Below are positions 39,001-50,534 of a stretch of 64,000 bases of DNA, piece by piece; the first letter of the stretch is position 1, and each line of letters starts with the position of its first letter. A program made the position numbers and the translations under genes. The notes beneath the pieces were generated by a model. The model searched no databases, was not told the DNA's origin, and saw only the letters and a program-made list of their open reading frames with translations. Location of the stretch: NCBI GenBank assembly GCA_003049485.1, contig PYST01000122.1:1-64000 (forward strand), in the 5' to 3' direction. This DNA is from Ophioceras dolichostomum. Taxonomy: Eukaryota; Ascomycota; Sordariomycetes; Magnaporthales; Ophioceraceae.

Positions 39001-42000
39001 CTCCGCCAGGTCGGGCAGCAAGGCACAGGCATCGAGAGTGCGTCGATAGCGCGCCTCGTCGTAGCCCGGCGACGAGAAGGTTATGTTCTCGCGAATGCTC
39101 ATGCTCTGCAGCCAGGGCGTCTGCGCGCAATAGCCGACCATCTCGTTGGGAATGTGCCGCTCGGCGACGCCAGCTCCGCGTGCTACCTGCAGATCGAGCT
39201 CGCCGAGGATGGCGTGGAGCAGAGCCGTCTTGCCCGCACCGACCTCGCCGCAGACAAGCGTGAGGCCTGGGCCGGTGCATTCCATGTGAACGTCGCGCAG
39301 GACCAGCCTACCTGGTGCCGCACCGGGCCACGAGAATGATGCACTGGAGATCTTGAGGTGGAGCTCCCCGGGTGGACTCATGCTGCCATTGACGGGTCTG
39401 CCCTGCTCATCCAGCCCGTCGCCCGCCTCCTCTTTATCGGGCTCGGCCATGAAGCTCTCGATGCGGCCCATGGCGACAGAGGCGTTGATGAGGACCATGA
39501 CGAGGACCGGCAGTTCCTGGAGGCTGGAGTTGAGCATGGTGAACAGGCTGAGCGCGGGGAACGCCACGTCAACGGTCAAGGTGCGGCCGCCGATGACGGT
39601 GTACGCGTAGAAGGCCGCCACCGGAAACGCGTACGACGCGAGCTGGTTGAGGGTGGAGAGCAGCTTTCCCAGCAGGTTGGTCACGACGTTGTACCGCAGC
39701 TCGGTGGCGCGGCAGTCGAGGATCTGCGAGAGCCACTTCTCCTGCCAGTCGTACCAACGCAGGTGGCGGATCGTCTCGACGAACTGGGACGTGATCTGGA
39801 GCTTGAGGTCGGTGACGGCGCGCCGGGCTCGCTCCCACCGAAGCAGGATGCGGATCACGAAGGCGTTGGCCAGTTGGGCGATGAGCAGGAGGATCATGCC
39901 CGCCAGCGAAGAAGGGCCCAGGATTTTCCAGACCAGAACGAGCGACAAGACGAAGTTGAGCGGCTTGGTAAAGAGCGAGGGGAACTCCCAGAACCGCTGG
40001 GCGACCTGGTAGACGTCGTTGCGCATCAGGTTGAGAATCTTGCCCATGGACGCGGGAGCATCGGCGGCATGAGCGTGAGCATGTGCTTCGGCAGTTTGTT
40101 TCTTGTTATTCCTTGCTTCTTTCTTCGCATCGACAGGGCTCTCGGCGTTGTCGGTGTTGTCTGCGTTGACTGCGTTCTCTGAATTGTCACCCTCGTCGGC
40201 ATCGTTCTCCTCCTCGGACGTCTGGTTGGCACCGGGGAAGGTGAAGGCTTTCCGGCGTATGGTTTTCTCGTAGATCATGGTGATCATCTCGCCGCGCGTC
40301 CGCTCATAGCAGCGGCGACTGAACCATAGTGAGAAGACGGCGGACTGAGCGGCGACGAGTCGCACGAAAAGGATCAGTGCGGCGTAGGAAAGCGCGACCC
40401 TCGGCTGTGGGTCGGCGCCCTCGAGGGCTGCGAGGAGCTGCTTGAGGAGGACAATCTGGGACAGAGCAGTGATGGACTCCAGCATGCCGAGCGCAGAGGT
40501 GATGAACAGGTCCGGTGCGTTGGCGCGCAAGATGCGTCCGATGACGGAGCCCCGGATCTCGCGGAATAGCACGTGGAGACGGCGGTGCTGGAACTCATAC
40601 GGCAGCATCCAGACATCCTCGGGGTGGACTTGGCGAGCGTAGCCGACGCCGATCAGGCGGGACATCCACGACACCGTCATCCACCGCCAGGCAGAAAAGT
40701 TGTCCTCGGGACTGCGGAGTAGAGATGTCGGGGTGCCCGAGGGCGCAGCGACTTCTTGGGCATTAGCGGCGCGCGGGTCGCGAAGCGGCATCGAGAGCAC
40801 GACCCCAAGCGACGCGAGAGGGGCCAGCATGCCGGCGGAGAAGGCGGTTGTCCACCCCCATGATGCTGTGATCTCTGGGACGGCGAGAAGCAGAGCCAGC
40901 TGCGTGAGGATGAGTCCCGAATATATTAGGAAGATGGCGCCAGGGGCAGTCTGCGGCCGGTCGACGGCGAGAATTGCTGCTGCGGCCAGGGAGGGGAAGA
41001 TTGGGACCAAGTGGAAGACGGCGGCGTTGGTTGAGTTATGTTCGGGCGAGGGCGACGAGGAAATGGCCAACAGAACACTGACTAAGATGCCGGCAGCAGA
41101 GAGGACGAGCAGTGCAAGGGTGGCCTTAACCCAGACCTTGTGCCTGGGTCGAGGTAAGCGGTGGTGGACTGGATGCCCGTCGGCGTCATGATCGCTGTTG
41201 CGGACGTCATCTACGGCGGTGCTCGAAGCGCCGGTGAAACCAGCTGATGGTGTGGCAGCATCTGCATTTTCGTCGTCTGTGTAAGGCGTGTTGGTGTTGG
41301 ACACGGATGGCACGCGGCCGTACCCTTCGTACCCCTCTTCTTCTGATTCTGACCCTCCCGGTGTGCCGATGCCAGTGAACCCCGGCTCGGAGGCGAACCC
41401 GTACAGCCACCATGGCCGTCGCCTCCAGAGGGGACCGATCGCATAGCGGCTGAGGAGCACGGCCAGCGCGATCCACAGCGGGACGTGGGTGACGACTCCG
41501 GCGCAACTGGGCCCGAAAATCGCATACTCGGATATCTATGGGAGAGAAAGCGAATTTCGGCGGTCAGCATTTGTGTCCCGACTATTCCATTTCTTTCGGG
41601 TTGCCGACCGCTCTTTCTTCCACTGCATTTCTGCTCGTATCTTTTTTTTGTCTTTTTTTTTCTCCTTCCGTGTAATATGATTCGTTGAAGTTGCACGGGA
41701 ATTTACAAGTCGACGAGCGTGTGCAACATGGTGTAACGAGACTCAGTGCGGTGTGCAAGGAGTTTATTGCTTCTTGGCTTTCTGGTCATGCCCTTGTGTG
41801 AGGCGAGGGGCAACTACTCCCCTCGTGCTTTTGCACCCACACTCCATGATCTTGGGAGACTCGAGGAAGGGAGCGGGAGCGGGAGGGGCTCGCAAACTCA
41901 AAAAGGGGCGAGGAGAAAGTGAGGAGCAGATGGGGACAAGCAAGAGAAGGAGTCACGCGAACTCACCCAAACTCTTCGACAACATGAGTAGCAGGGCCAG

Positions 42001-42038
42001 AGGCCGGTCCAATCTGCAGAATTCGCCATTGTGTGCAT
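36064..42038 (-). CDS. ABC-C (MRP-type) full transporter
   Basis: Two exons (42038-41967, 41535-36064) joined in phase 0 give about 1847 residues. Order: N-terminal hydrophobic extension, TMD1, NBD1, TMD2, NBD2. NBD1 has Walker A GEVGAGKT (about 790), the Q-loop YCAQTPWLQ, signature LSGGQKARVALARA (about 884) and Walker B VLLLDDPIAALD. NBD2 has Walker A GRTGSGKST (about 1499), VAQDPVLFPGTL, signature LSQGQRQLVGIARA (about 1766) and Walker B VVILDEATASID. All ATPase motifs look intact. NBD2 is unusually long: about 267 residues separate Walker A from the signature, against about 95 in NBD1, because of two low-complexity inserts (GTSTGTST repeats, then Ser/Ala/Thr-rich sequence). Family members export conjugates and drugs or act at the vacuole; the substrate is unknown. 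The first exon gives MHTMANSADWTGLWPCYSCC; a second in-frame ATG lies three codons later. Confidence 0.93.
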
Positions 42039-43881
42039 GTTGACAGGAGTCGAACTGCGGATGACGGAGGAAGACCAGCAAGGAGGTTGAGCGGAAAGAA
42101 AGAAGGGATGATGAACGAGAGTGTACTGTAGCGTTCTTCCAGGTGATATGTACAGTCCAAGAGAGTGCTCGCAGGTCACTGTTGGGTCAGACTGGCACTC
42201 CGCCACTGCGATTAGTGTTCAAACCCCTTAACTGGAGCTGTGAGTTTATGGGGCGGGCTGGCTGATGGTTTGGTTTCTCCAGTTTGCGACATACCTGACT
42301 TGTTAACTCCCTATTATGTTATCAGGTGCCGCCGCTGTCGGTATTGGTTGTTTCGGCTGCCTTTGCCGCGCCGCAGCGCCGATACCGAGAAAGGCAGCAA
42401 AGGGTCTCGAGGGATGGCCGGCTTGTCGACGGCGGGAGCACCAGTTGGCCGATTCTTGCGAGCCTGCCTGCACAGCTGGGTCTTTGTTGGTGCTTTGTTA
42501 GCGGCGGGGTGTCGGAAGGATTTTTGGGACAAGACAGAATACGGAGGGATGCCGAGTCGGCCGGCCAAAGACGTGACGACGATCGGTGCTTGGCCTTCAG
42601 TGGCGACGGCTTTTGTGTGTGGGATTATGTTCTCCGGCCTCGGCTTTCCGAATACTTTCCAGATGTCGGCCAAGAGGTTACAGTCTTGGTTCTGCTGGTA
42701 CCGAGTTCGAGAGCGGACGCAGGAGGTTGGCATAGGTGGTGACAGGCGGACAGGGGGATATGTATACATGTAGACTGGTCAATGGCATGGCGAGCCGAAG
42801 ATGGTAGGAGAGTGGAGGTTTGTTTTGAGGAGAGATAGAGTGTCTCTTTCTCCGGAAGGGAGGCTCGGAGATAGATGCGTCGAAGGTATCAACCCGGCTC
42901 TCTTTGCTATCTGCCGTCTTGGGGAAGAAAGGCTGAATGAAATTGGGGTACGGCGTTCAGCGCGGGAACGGGAGGCGAGGGAGAAATGCACTGTAACCGA
43001 AGCTACTGCGTTCGATCGCGCCAGGGTTCCAGTTCGCCCATCGTTGTGACTGGTGATTCCCGAAGGCCCGTTCGCTGCGCCCGTCGGTGTGGACTGGCGG
43101 CTCCACGAGGTCGCCGCGCGGTGGTGAATTCGGAATCGCATAGTTCAGGTGACGAGCAAAGGTTTAATTGACGGCGTTCGAATACAGAGGCTATCCAGCG
43201 TGGCTGAAAAGAATGCGTTGATGATCTCCACGTGTGGGAGGTGGGAGAAAATGTTGATGACGAAGTGGGACCTCCAGAGCTCACTCCCCCAACCCAAAAA
43301 AGCTTGGGCCTATTCTTATTCGGTGTCCTGTGACGAGATTGGGAAACCACGATCTCAGTTGTTGCCCGAATGCATGTGGGCAGCTGGTAGCAATACGTGT
43401 TTGATTCAATGCTACCTGATATGTGCAATATTCATTGGTATCTCTCGTCTGTATCCCTGGAGTCGGCGCCTATCCATCACATTAAAGCACCTCCGACCCA
43501 CTGCCTAGTGCCTATACCCATATGACAGATCCTAGAAGTGATTGGAAAACCATGAACGCCATGCCTAAGGTGTATGTAGCACAAATGAACAAGGAAGTAT
43601 GTACCGGTGCATATGTCCAACCCGATGTTCAGCATATGAGAAAAAAAAATCCCGTAGAGGTGCCTCAATGTGTCTTCCGTCCCCGAGGTCATCAAGTCGT
43701 ACACAATAACATCGTCTCGTGCCACCTGCGGCGTTGTGGCCCATCGTCCTGGTGGCTTTGGATCGGTTAGCGCACCAGGCAGCATGTAGGGGGCGCCACA
43801 GCGCCAATGCCACAGTGTACCAGGGGGCATGAAAGCGCTGTGCTGCAAAACTGCGGATCTCTGCCCACCACCACCGCTATA
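42039..43881. other. No supported gene; ABC transporter promoter side
   Basis: ORFs at 42240-42773 (+) and 43477-43848 (-) show no domain, signal peptide or convincing composition. The left end holds the upstream region of the ABC gene. Confidence 0.5.
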
Positions 43882-45321
43882 TTACTGAGGAGCTCCCCAG
43901 CCATAGCTCGGGCGTTGTTGTTGTTGTTGATGTTGCATGTACTGTTGTTGCTGTATGTACTGCTGTTGTTGTATGTACTGTTGATGTTGTTGTTGCTGTG
44001 GACTCTGCGGCGACCCTAGCTCTGCATACTGCGTCTGCTGCTGCTGCTGCTGCTGCGGTTGCTGTTGGGCATGATGTGGCGTGTCCATGTAGGTCTGTTG
44101 TGTTTGGTGCTGTCGTACCCAGTCGGGTACGACGGCCGGGTCGGCGGGCATCTCTACCGGCCGGAATGGGTCCTGGCCCGGCGCCTCGACAATACCCGCC
44201 TGTGGTTGCTGGTGATGCTGATACGGTGACTGGGCAGCCGCTATGTACGCCCCCGTCGCAGGGTCGATAACCCATCCGTGTTGTTGTGCCGGGGGCCGCG
44301 GCGAGAGTGTCTGCTGCCCCGTCCAGCCTGAGTGGTACTGCTGGGAGTTCGGACTCCCCATCATCCACTTCGGCTCTACATCGCTGCCTCCTCCCAGGGA
44401 CTTCCATTCGTGTGACGTCGCCGCAGAGCCGGACACGGCGGAGAGAGGGGTGTTGTTGTTTTGCGAGCGTTGGTCAAAGTTCCCCAAGGCTATGCCGCCC
44501 GCGCCAGGGCCGGTGAGCGCAGCAGTGGACCCGGCGGTGCCTGCGGGGAGCATCGGGTGCGATTCCTCGACCGGGCCGCGCTTGCGGCGATATCTGATAA
44601 TAAAGACTGCCGCTATCGCGATGATAGCCGCCCCAGCCACCGAGGCGCCGGCTATTATCCCTATCTTGGCGGTGCTCGATATGCCGCCGTCGTCGGTGCT
44701 GCCGCTACTAGACCCCCCGCCTCCTCCCCCGCTCGTGGTCGCCGCAGCCGCGTTTGTGGTTATCGTCGTAGTCTGGCCGTTGATGACCGTGGTGATTGTT
44801 GTCGGGACGAGGCTGGGCGCGGTGGTGATAACGGAGACGGATGTGATGGTCGTCGCCTTGCCGGACACTGTCGTCGCAATGACCGAGGACATCGTCGTCG
44901 GCTTCGGGGTGTTAGATGCAGCAGACTGCGAGGCGGCGATTCCAGCCGCAAGGAACTGGTCCTTGGTTACTCCCAGGGGCGTCTTTGACTCGGTGCAGGC
45001 CGTCGACATGATTGTATAGACCGCCTGCAGGTCGCCGGGGGACTCCTGCCCAACACATATCGCCGACGACAGCACGAAATTCCCGCCGTTGCCACAGAGG
45101 CACTTGTTCATGTCCGAGTTCGACGCGCCATTGCAGCCGCTGGCGTCGGCCGCCCGGTTAAGGCACGACTGCGACCCTTGCGGATACAGGGAGAAGTCGT
45201 TCCTGAACTGGGCATGACTGCTATGTGGGTAGAGGGAGAGGAGGAGGAGGATAGCGGCGAAGCGCAAGGTCGTCGATGGCGAGTGTGAGAAGATAGCAGT
45301 TCTATGCTGTAATCGATGCAT
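43882..45321 (-). CDS. Single-pass membrane protein, Cys-rich ectodomain and Gln-rich tail
   Basis: A single exon of 479 codons. I chose the ATG at 45321 because the frame further upstream has no ATG and this one begins a signal peptide (residues 1-37, hydrophobic core FAAILLLLSLY). The ectodomain holds six cysteines in 65 residues (QSCLN, ASGCNG, KCLC, AICVG, TACTES), followed by a Ser/Thr/Val-rich stalk likely to be O-glycosylated. One transmembrane helix (IGIIAGASVAGAAIIAIAAV) ends in a basic stop-transfer RYRRKRG. The cytosolic tail of about 200 residues becomes Gln/Tyr/His-rich with repeated YIQQQQ units. This layout resembles fungal wall-stress sensors of the WSC/Mid2 kind, but the cysteine pattern is not a WSC domain I recognise. 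Function is inferred from architecture only. Confidence 0.82.
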   Translation of the reverse strand: MHRLQHRTAIFSHSPSTTLRFAAILLLLSLYPHSSHAQFRNDFSLYPQGSQSCLNRAADASGCNGASNSDMNKCLCGNGGNFVLSSAICVGQESPGDLQAVYTIMSTACTESKTPLGVTKDQFLAAGIAASQSAASNTPKPTTMSSVIATTVSGKATTITSVSVITTAPSLVPTTITTVINGQTTTITTNAAAATTSGGGGGGSSSGSTDDGGISSTAKIGIIAGASVAGAAIIAIAAVFIIRYRRKRGPVEESHPMLPAGTAGSTAALTGPGAGGIALGNFDQRSQNNNTPLSAVSGSAATSHEWKSLGGGSDVEPKWMMGSPNSQQYHSGWTGQQTLSPRPPAQQHGWVIDPATGAYIAAAQSPYQHHQQPQAGIVEAPGQDPFRPVEMPADPAVVPDWVRQHQTQQTYMDTPHHAQQQPQQQQQQQTQYAELGSPQSPQQQQHQQYIQQQQYIQQQQYMQHQQQQQRPSYGWGAPQ

Positions 45322-45718
45322 GATCGCAGTTCCGCCGCACGCACGCTGTATGAGGGGTTTATTTTGTGGGAATTCCAGCGGCCAGAGGGCGCGACGCGGC
45401 ACAGGAACCGCCCAAGCCCGGAGCGTGGAACCTTGGCAGCCGTAGGGGAGGTGGGAATGACGATAACCGCTGCTTCGACTAAATGAATGACAGTAGTGGT
45501 ATCACATCGAGAGAAAAAGAGAGAAGAAGCATACGAAAAAAAAAAAAGAGGCGAAAAAGCGAGGGACAAAGTTGAGAAGTTGACACAGATTCTAAAACGA
45601 AAACAAGGAAATTAGAATTGACGCCGGCTGGGAGAGAAATGCCTTAACTGGGAAGTGCGGCTGAACGAATCAGTCCAGCTGGTGTGACAGGGGTAGCAGA
45701 TAGCGTCCGTCACCAGCG

Positions 45719-46120
45719 TCAAGCCGGAGGTTTGGGTTCAGGTGCTGGCGGCCTTACCCGCGGCCTAACCCTCGTGTGCACAGCCTCGAAGAGGCTCCCT
45801 CTTGGCCTCTCCCCCTGTTCTTCCTCGTATATTCTCACAGTATTCTCGCGGCCCTTCCCGCTTTCTTTGCGGAAGAAATGGTCCCCGTGGATAGCAATCA
45901 GCTGATATCGAATTTCGCACGTTTCGGTGGTGATGCCACAGAGAAACACCTCCTCCCATCTAGATGGCTGCGTGCGGGCATCTTCAAAGTCGAAAGCAGC
46001 CTCCAGCAGGGCTGTGCCTTGCTCGAGCCCCCTTCCCGCAGACACCTTTTCCCCCGTGATGGAAACATGTAGATTCGGGTTCTGTTGTGTAGTACTCTTG
46101 GAGTTCTTGACAAGTGTCAT
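45719..46120 (-). CDS. Possible small hypothetical protein
   Basis: An ATG-initiated ORF of 133 codons. Its translation has balanced composition with acidic and aromatic residues (RWEEVFLCGITTETCEIRYQ, then LIAIHGDHFFRKESGKG) and a proline/arginine-rich end. It looks more protein-like than neighbouring ORFs, but I recognise no family and see no clear intron or signal peptide. It could be one exon of a larger gene or a chance ORF. It lies about 400 bp upstream of the membrane-protein gene on the same strand. Confidence 0.35.
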   Translation of the reverse strand: MTLVKNSKSTTQQNPNLHVSITGEKVSAGRGLEQGTALLEAAFDFEDARTQPSRWEEVFLCGITTETCEIRYQLIAIHGDHFFRKESGKGRENTVRIYEEEQGERPRGSLFEAVHTRVRPRVRPPAPEPKPPA

Positions 46121-47394
46121 GATCTGCAATATTCTTGCTTTTTGGCCTAGAGGTGAATCGCATCGAGATTGACAGAGGCCAAAGAGATCGCCGAGTCTAA
46201 GGGCTCCCTGGCGTGCTCCTTTTGCTGCGCCAAAAACATGCACACCAGCAATCTAATGGCGACTTTCAGAAGCCGGGTTACCAAGCCCGCGGAAGAGATA
46301 GGTGCCGATACAATGTGCCAACTTTGGGACGATTGGTACCATTTCTATTCTTGATCGGCCTCCTCTTTTTCTCCAGGAAGCATGTTTTCGAAACATCGGA
46401 CGGATTGACAATAGTGGTGGAATGCTCGATGGTGGGGAGCTCCTCCGATCTCTCTCTAGAGGTAACTTTGCTTCCTGGCTGAGATTGACCCAACTTTGGC
46501 CCGCCACTCACCCAGGAAAGCCACTCCCCCCACCTTCATGGCCTTGTTTCGCGTCTAACAAGGTCGGATGTTTGGTAGGTTTATCCTTCTTTTGTTGAAA
46601 GTGGTACAGGGTAAAAATGAAGAAGTGAACCTGAGTTAGAGAGAGAGCCCGAGTTCAAGCACCTCCAAGGCGCTGGAGTGCGGGTCTGTTGACCTTGGGG
46701 GTTGCGTGACGGCCCACGTGACTGGCTTGATGGATCTACTCCAGCATCTTTTTAGGGCACTACTTGTGGCATTCATCAATGCGTGATGGATTCCCCCAAC
46801 CCATTTCACTTGTTCTCTCAAGACCTAAAAGAGGCCGCTTTCTCGGTTGTTTCCACGAAACAAGGGGACTCGTTCTCATCAGTTCCGTCGTGGGGGAAAA
46901 TCGTTCCCTTCTCCATGATTTAAATCGCTGCCTGGCCGTTTCAAAGCCCTGAGCCCATGCAAGTCCCGCCCGCCTGTCTCCATCATCCCCACTTCCAAGC
47001 CCCAGCCAGAGGTCGGATCCGGCAGACCAGCCGACGACGGAGATCTCATATAACTTAGATGAAAGATCCAATATCCTCCGTCCCAAGGTTCTTCGCCGAC
47101 GTCAACACCTGTTTGAAGGCTTAAATACCGCGCCTGTTGGGAGAGGATGGTACAGACGACGAGTTGTATGCATCGCTTTGCTAACCAATCCCGCCATCCA
47201 GGATGCCCAACTGATTGGCAGTGCCGTTGTGACGCCTTGTCGAAGAGGAGAAAGAAATCACGAGAGCACACGAGCTTGAGTCGGGCGTAGACTTCCTCGT
47301 CCTGTTTCTAAATAGAAACAGACTGGAACTCGAACCGACGATGCCGCCTAGTAAGTAAGATGAACCGTCCAGTCACTCCCCCGTTCCTCCCGGG
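46121..47394. other. No supported gene
   Basis: Short ORFs only. One on the minus strand (46760-47086) has no recognisable feature. I see nothing else. Confidence 0.5.
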
Positions 47395-50276
47395 TAGCAC
47401 GGCGATCGGTTGAACTGGCGGTCTCGAGGACCCCCATCAGAACTCCGATCAATCTCTTCTCTCTCCGGCCTCCTGGCAAGTTCCATTGGGTACAAGGGCA
47501 ACCGGTCCCCTACTCGCCCTTGCCTCGCGCTCGGCCAGTACCCACCAGACTCCATCTTGCAAGGACTCAAAAACGCGACCCACGTTCCCGTCATACACCA
47601 AAGATGGCTTCTCATCGGTATCGCTGTTCCGGAGGAGGTCACCGCCGACTTTATCGGCCAGATCACAGCGACCGTAACTGAGTGACGGGCCAGTGTGTCT
47701 TTAGGAGGGTCCACGGCTAGCAAGATCCCCGTGGTGGCCTGGCCCAACGAGGGCGAGCAATGGCTTCGCTCCGGATGGCTACAAGCTATACCAGCCCCTC
47801 GGCGTACTTCGGCGACGCCACCCTGATGCCCATCGAGACGGGCACATTCGCCAACGACACTACCTTCACAGACACTTTCCTTTGCTCGGGCGGCATCGAG
47901 ACCAACAGCACCACTTTCACCACCGACACCACCGCGGCGACACTAAGATAGTGGGTATCAGCCGACGCCGCGACAACTCCCTCTAGCTCCGGCTCTCCTT
48001 TGACCTACCACGCCGGCTTTAGCCTGTACGCTGTCGACATGGACCGCAGCCGAGTCCGCCGACTTCTCGACCTGGGCCGCAATGGCATCTAACTCGACCA
48101 CGAGCCCGGACACACCCGTCACCACTCCCGGTAGCAACTCGACTACTCCTGTCACCATCTCCAACTCGGCCTACGACCTCATCGTGGTAGGTGCTGGAGG
48201 AGCAGCCAGAATCATCGTGATCCAGCTCCTCGCTCAGAGCAGCCCCTCCGTGCTCCTAATCGAACGCGGTGGCCCTTCGACAGCTTCCAGTGGCGGAACC
48301 GCGGCACATTCGTAGAACGAGAGCGTTGCTCCCTTCGATGCGGCCGGTTTCGACTCCTCCCTATCCTAATTCTTTGATGCCTCGTCTACCTACTACACAA
48401 ACACGGCCTCTCAAGCTACCAACCCGCCCCTACGCACTACAGGAGATCGCCCACCTAAATTTTGGACATTTGGGAAAGGAAAGAACGTCTCAATACCTTC
48501 CCACAGTGTTCTTAAGATCGTTTTTCTTTCCAAGACGTTGTATTTTTCATTTCCCCTAACGGCCAGCATCTCCTAATCGCCTTATCGAAAAAAAAATCAA
48601 AAATAGAGCATCTTGAGATCGATTCATAGACCCAGATGCCTGCTTGGCGGCGGCACCAAGGTCAACGCCTCGATGTTAGTTTGCTCAAGCCACCGAATTC
48701 GACGAGTGGACGACTGGCTGGAAGTTGTCGGATATCGCCGCCACCGCTGCGAAGCTTTACGCGCAGCCCTAGCCCCTTGCAGTCCTCTACCGATGGTCAG
48801 CGGTACTACGATCAAAGCACATACGACGTCCTGTCGCCGTTCTTCTTTTCCAACAGGTGGCCTCCCACGGATACCCTGGAGCAGCCAGAAGAGAAGACTG
48901 GTTGATGCCTTTGCCACCCTGGAGCGTAAGTCATCCCCAAATGGAGTTTCCCTCGACTAATGTAGAGCCGTCCCGGTCTCTAACCACATGAACATCCACA
49001 GATCTCCAACGGCCTTCGCCCCGGGCCCGTCATGACCTACCTGCCCCTCGCGCAGAGTCTTTCCAACTTCAAGTTACAGATGACCACCCAGAAAGGTCAT
49101 CCACACCGTCCGGGACGACTCGACCATCACGAGCGTCGATGTCAAGCTGTTGGACTCCTCCCGGCAGATCATTAACCTCGCCAACGCGTCCGCCGGCAAC
49201 GCCATCTTCGCGAGCGGTGCGCTGTCCATGCCCCGCCTCCTCCCTAACAGCGGCAACGGCCCCACTGAGCAGTTCTAGACCGTCGACTCCGGCAGCACGG
49301 ACGTCACTGGCGGACGAGACTTCGTGGATTGAGCTCCCCGTCGGAAAGGACGTGAAGGACCACGCGATCTTCACCGTCGCCTTGGACGTCGCGGGCGGCC
49401 TCACCTCCATGTCGTCCTCCTTGTTTGTCGATGCCAACTCCGCCGACGCCCTCTTCGCCAGTGGTCGGGCCCGCTCGTGCAATCGGGCCGTCGGCTCCAA
49501 CTTCTGGACGTCCACCATGGCGGCGTCCGACGGCGTTGTGCGCTACGTCCAGGGCACGTGCAACTCGCTAGCTAGTGGCACGGTGCGCGTGAGGTAGACC
49601 TCACGCACGGCCCGATCTCCTCGGGCGAGCCGGGCATCACAGCCGACGGCGCGACCGAGTTCACCACGACGCCTTGGCTGAACACCGCGGGCGACAAGGA
49701 GACCATCACGCTATTCATGGACAGGCTGCTAGAGATGAGCCGGGCCGGCGACAACAGCCTCACCGCGCAGAAAGGCAGCAACGCGACGGGCAGCTCACCG
49801 ATCACCGACTTCGTAACCGGCGCCCACTTTTTCGGGCAGGCCAAGATGGGCGCCGACGACGCGCGCAGCGGGAACGGCACCGCGGTCGTGGACACCGACG
49901 CAAAGGTATACGGCATCGACCACCTGTTCGTCGTCAACGCGTCCGTCCACCCGCGGACCTACCCACCGGCAACACCCAGGCCATCGCCATGGTCGCGGCC
50001 GAGCCGGCGGCTGCCAAGATCCTGACTCTGGAAGGTGGCGGCGAGACTATCGGCAATACAGACAGTAGTAGCAGCAGCGGTTCGGATTCTCACAATGGAC
50101 ACTGCTCCCGCCGCCGCGGCCGCCGAGGCACGGAGCGGCTGTCGGTTCACACCAAGCGCTACATGGTGGACCGCTCTCACGTCAGGCGCTCGCTGCAGCG
50201 CTTTACGACATTTTTGTGTGGCTCGCTATGTGAACGTGCTTTTTTGCGCACGAAAAACAGAACTCTGCGTAGCTAA
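47395..50276 (+). pseudogene. Decayed cellobiose dehydrogenase (cytochrome plus GMC flavin domain)
   Basis: Pieces of one protein appear in order but in changing frames. Cytochrome-domain pieces: GIAVPEEVTADFIGQI, VSLGGSTASKIPVVAWPNEG, LRMATSYTSPSAYFGDATL and TDTFLC. A Ser/Thr linker follows. Flavin-domain pieces: AYDLIVVGAGGAA (FAD-binding), VLLIERGGPS, CLLGGGTKVNASML, GPVMTYLPLAQSLSNFKLQM, WIELPVGKDVKDHAIFTV, TDFVTGAHFFGQAKMGADD, GTAVVDTDAKVYGIDHLFVV and DLPTGNTQAIAMVAAE. Together these are diagnostic of cellobiose dehydrogenase, which oxidises cellobiose and feeds electrons to lytic polysaccharide monooxygenases. In-frame stops at 47683, 47949 and 48313 and repeated 1-nt shifts, for instance just before DLPTGN near 49960, break the frame. 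The third glycine of the FAD motif is also changed. No single intron pattern restores it, so it is a pseudogene. Confidence 0.88.
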
Positions 50277-50534
50277 GAGTTGTACATACTCGATATCCCA
50301 TCACCCCCAGGAGACGGCCCGTCATGCGAGGCTGCTTAAATCTATTTACAACATACCATAACACCATCCCGAAATGTCGAATGCTGCCGTCTCATGATCC
50401 AGGCGGCTACTATGCTCCCATGGCCTCCATCAACGAACCAGCGCGAAAAATAACCGGTTCGTGGTCTCCATGTCCTCCTCAACACCACACCCGCTGCGCT
50501 CTTCTTCTCCCCTACCATTCAGTTTACCATCCGT
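50277..50534. other. Short convergent intergenic region
   Basis: It separates the cellobiose dehydrogenase relic from the stop codon of the nickel/cobalt transporter. No ORF of interest. Confidence 0.5.

Noticed and set aside
47290..47340. T-arm-like GGTTCGAGTTCC on the minus strand, suggesting a tRNA
   Set aside because: The five-pair T stem does not form and no acceptor, D or anticodon arm fits around it.
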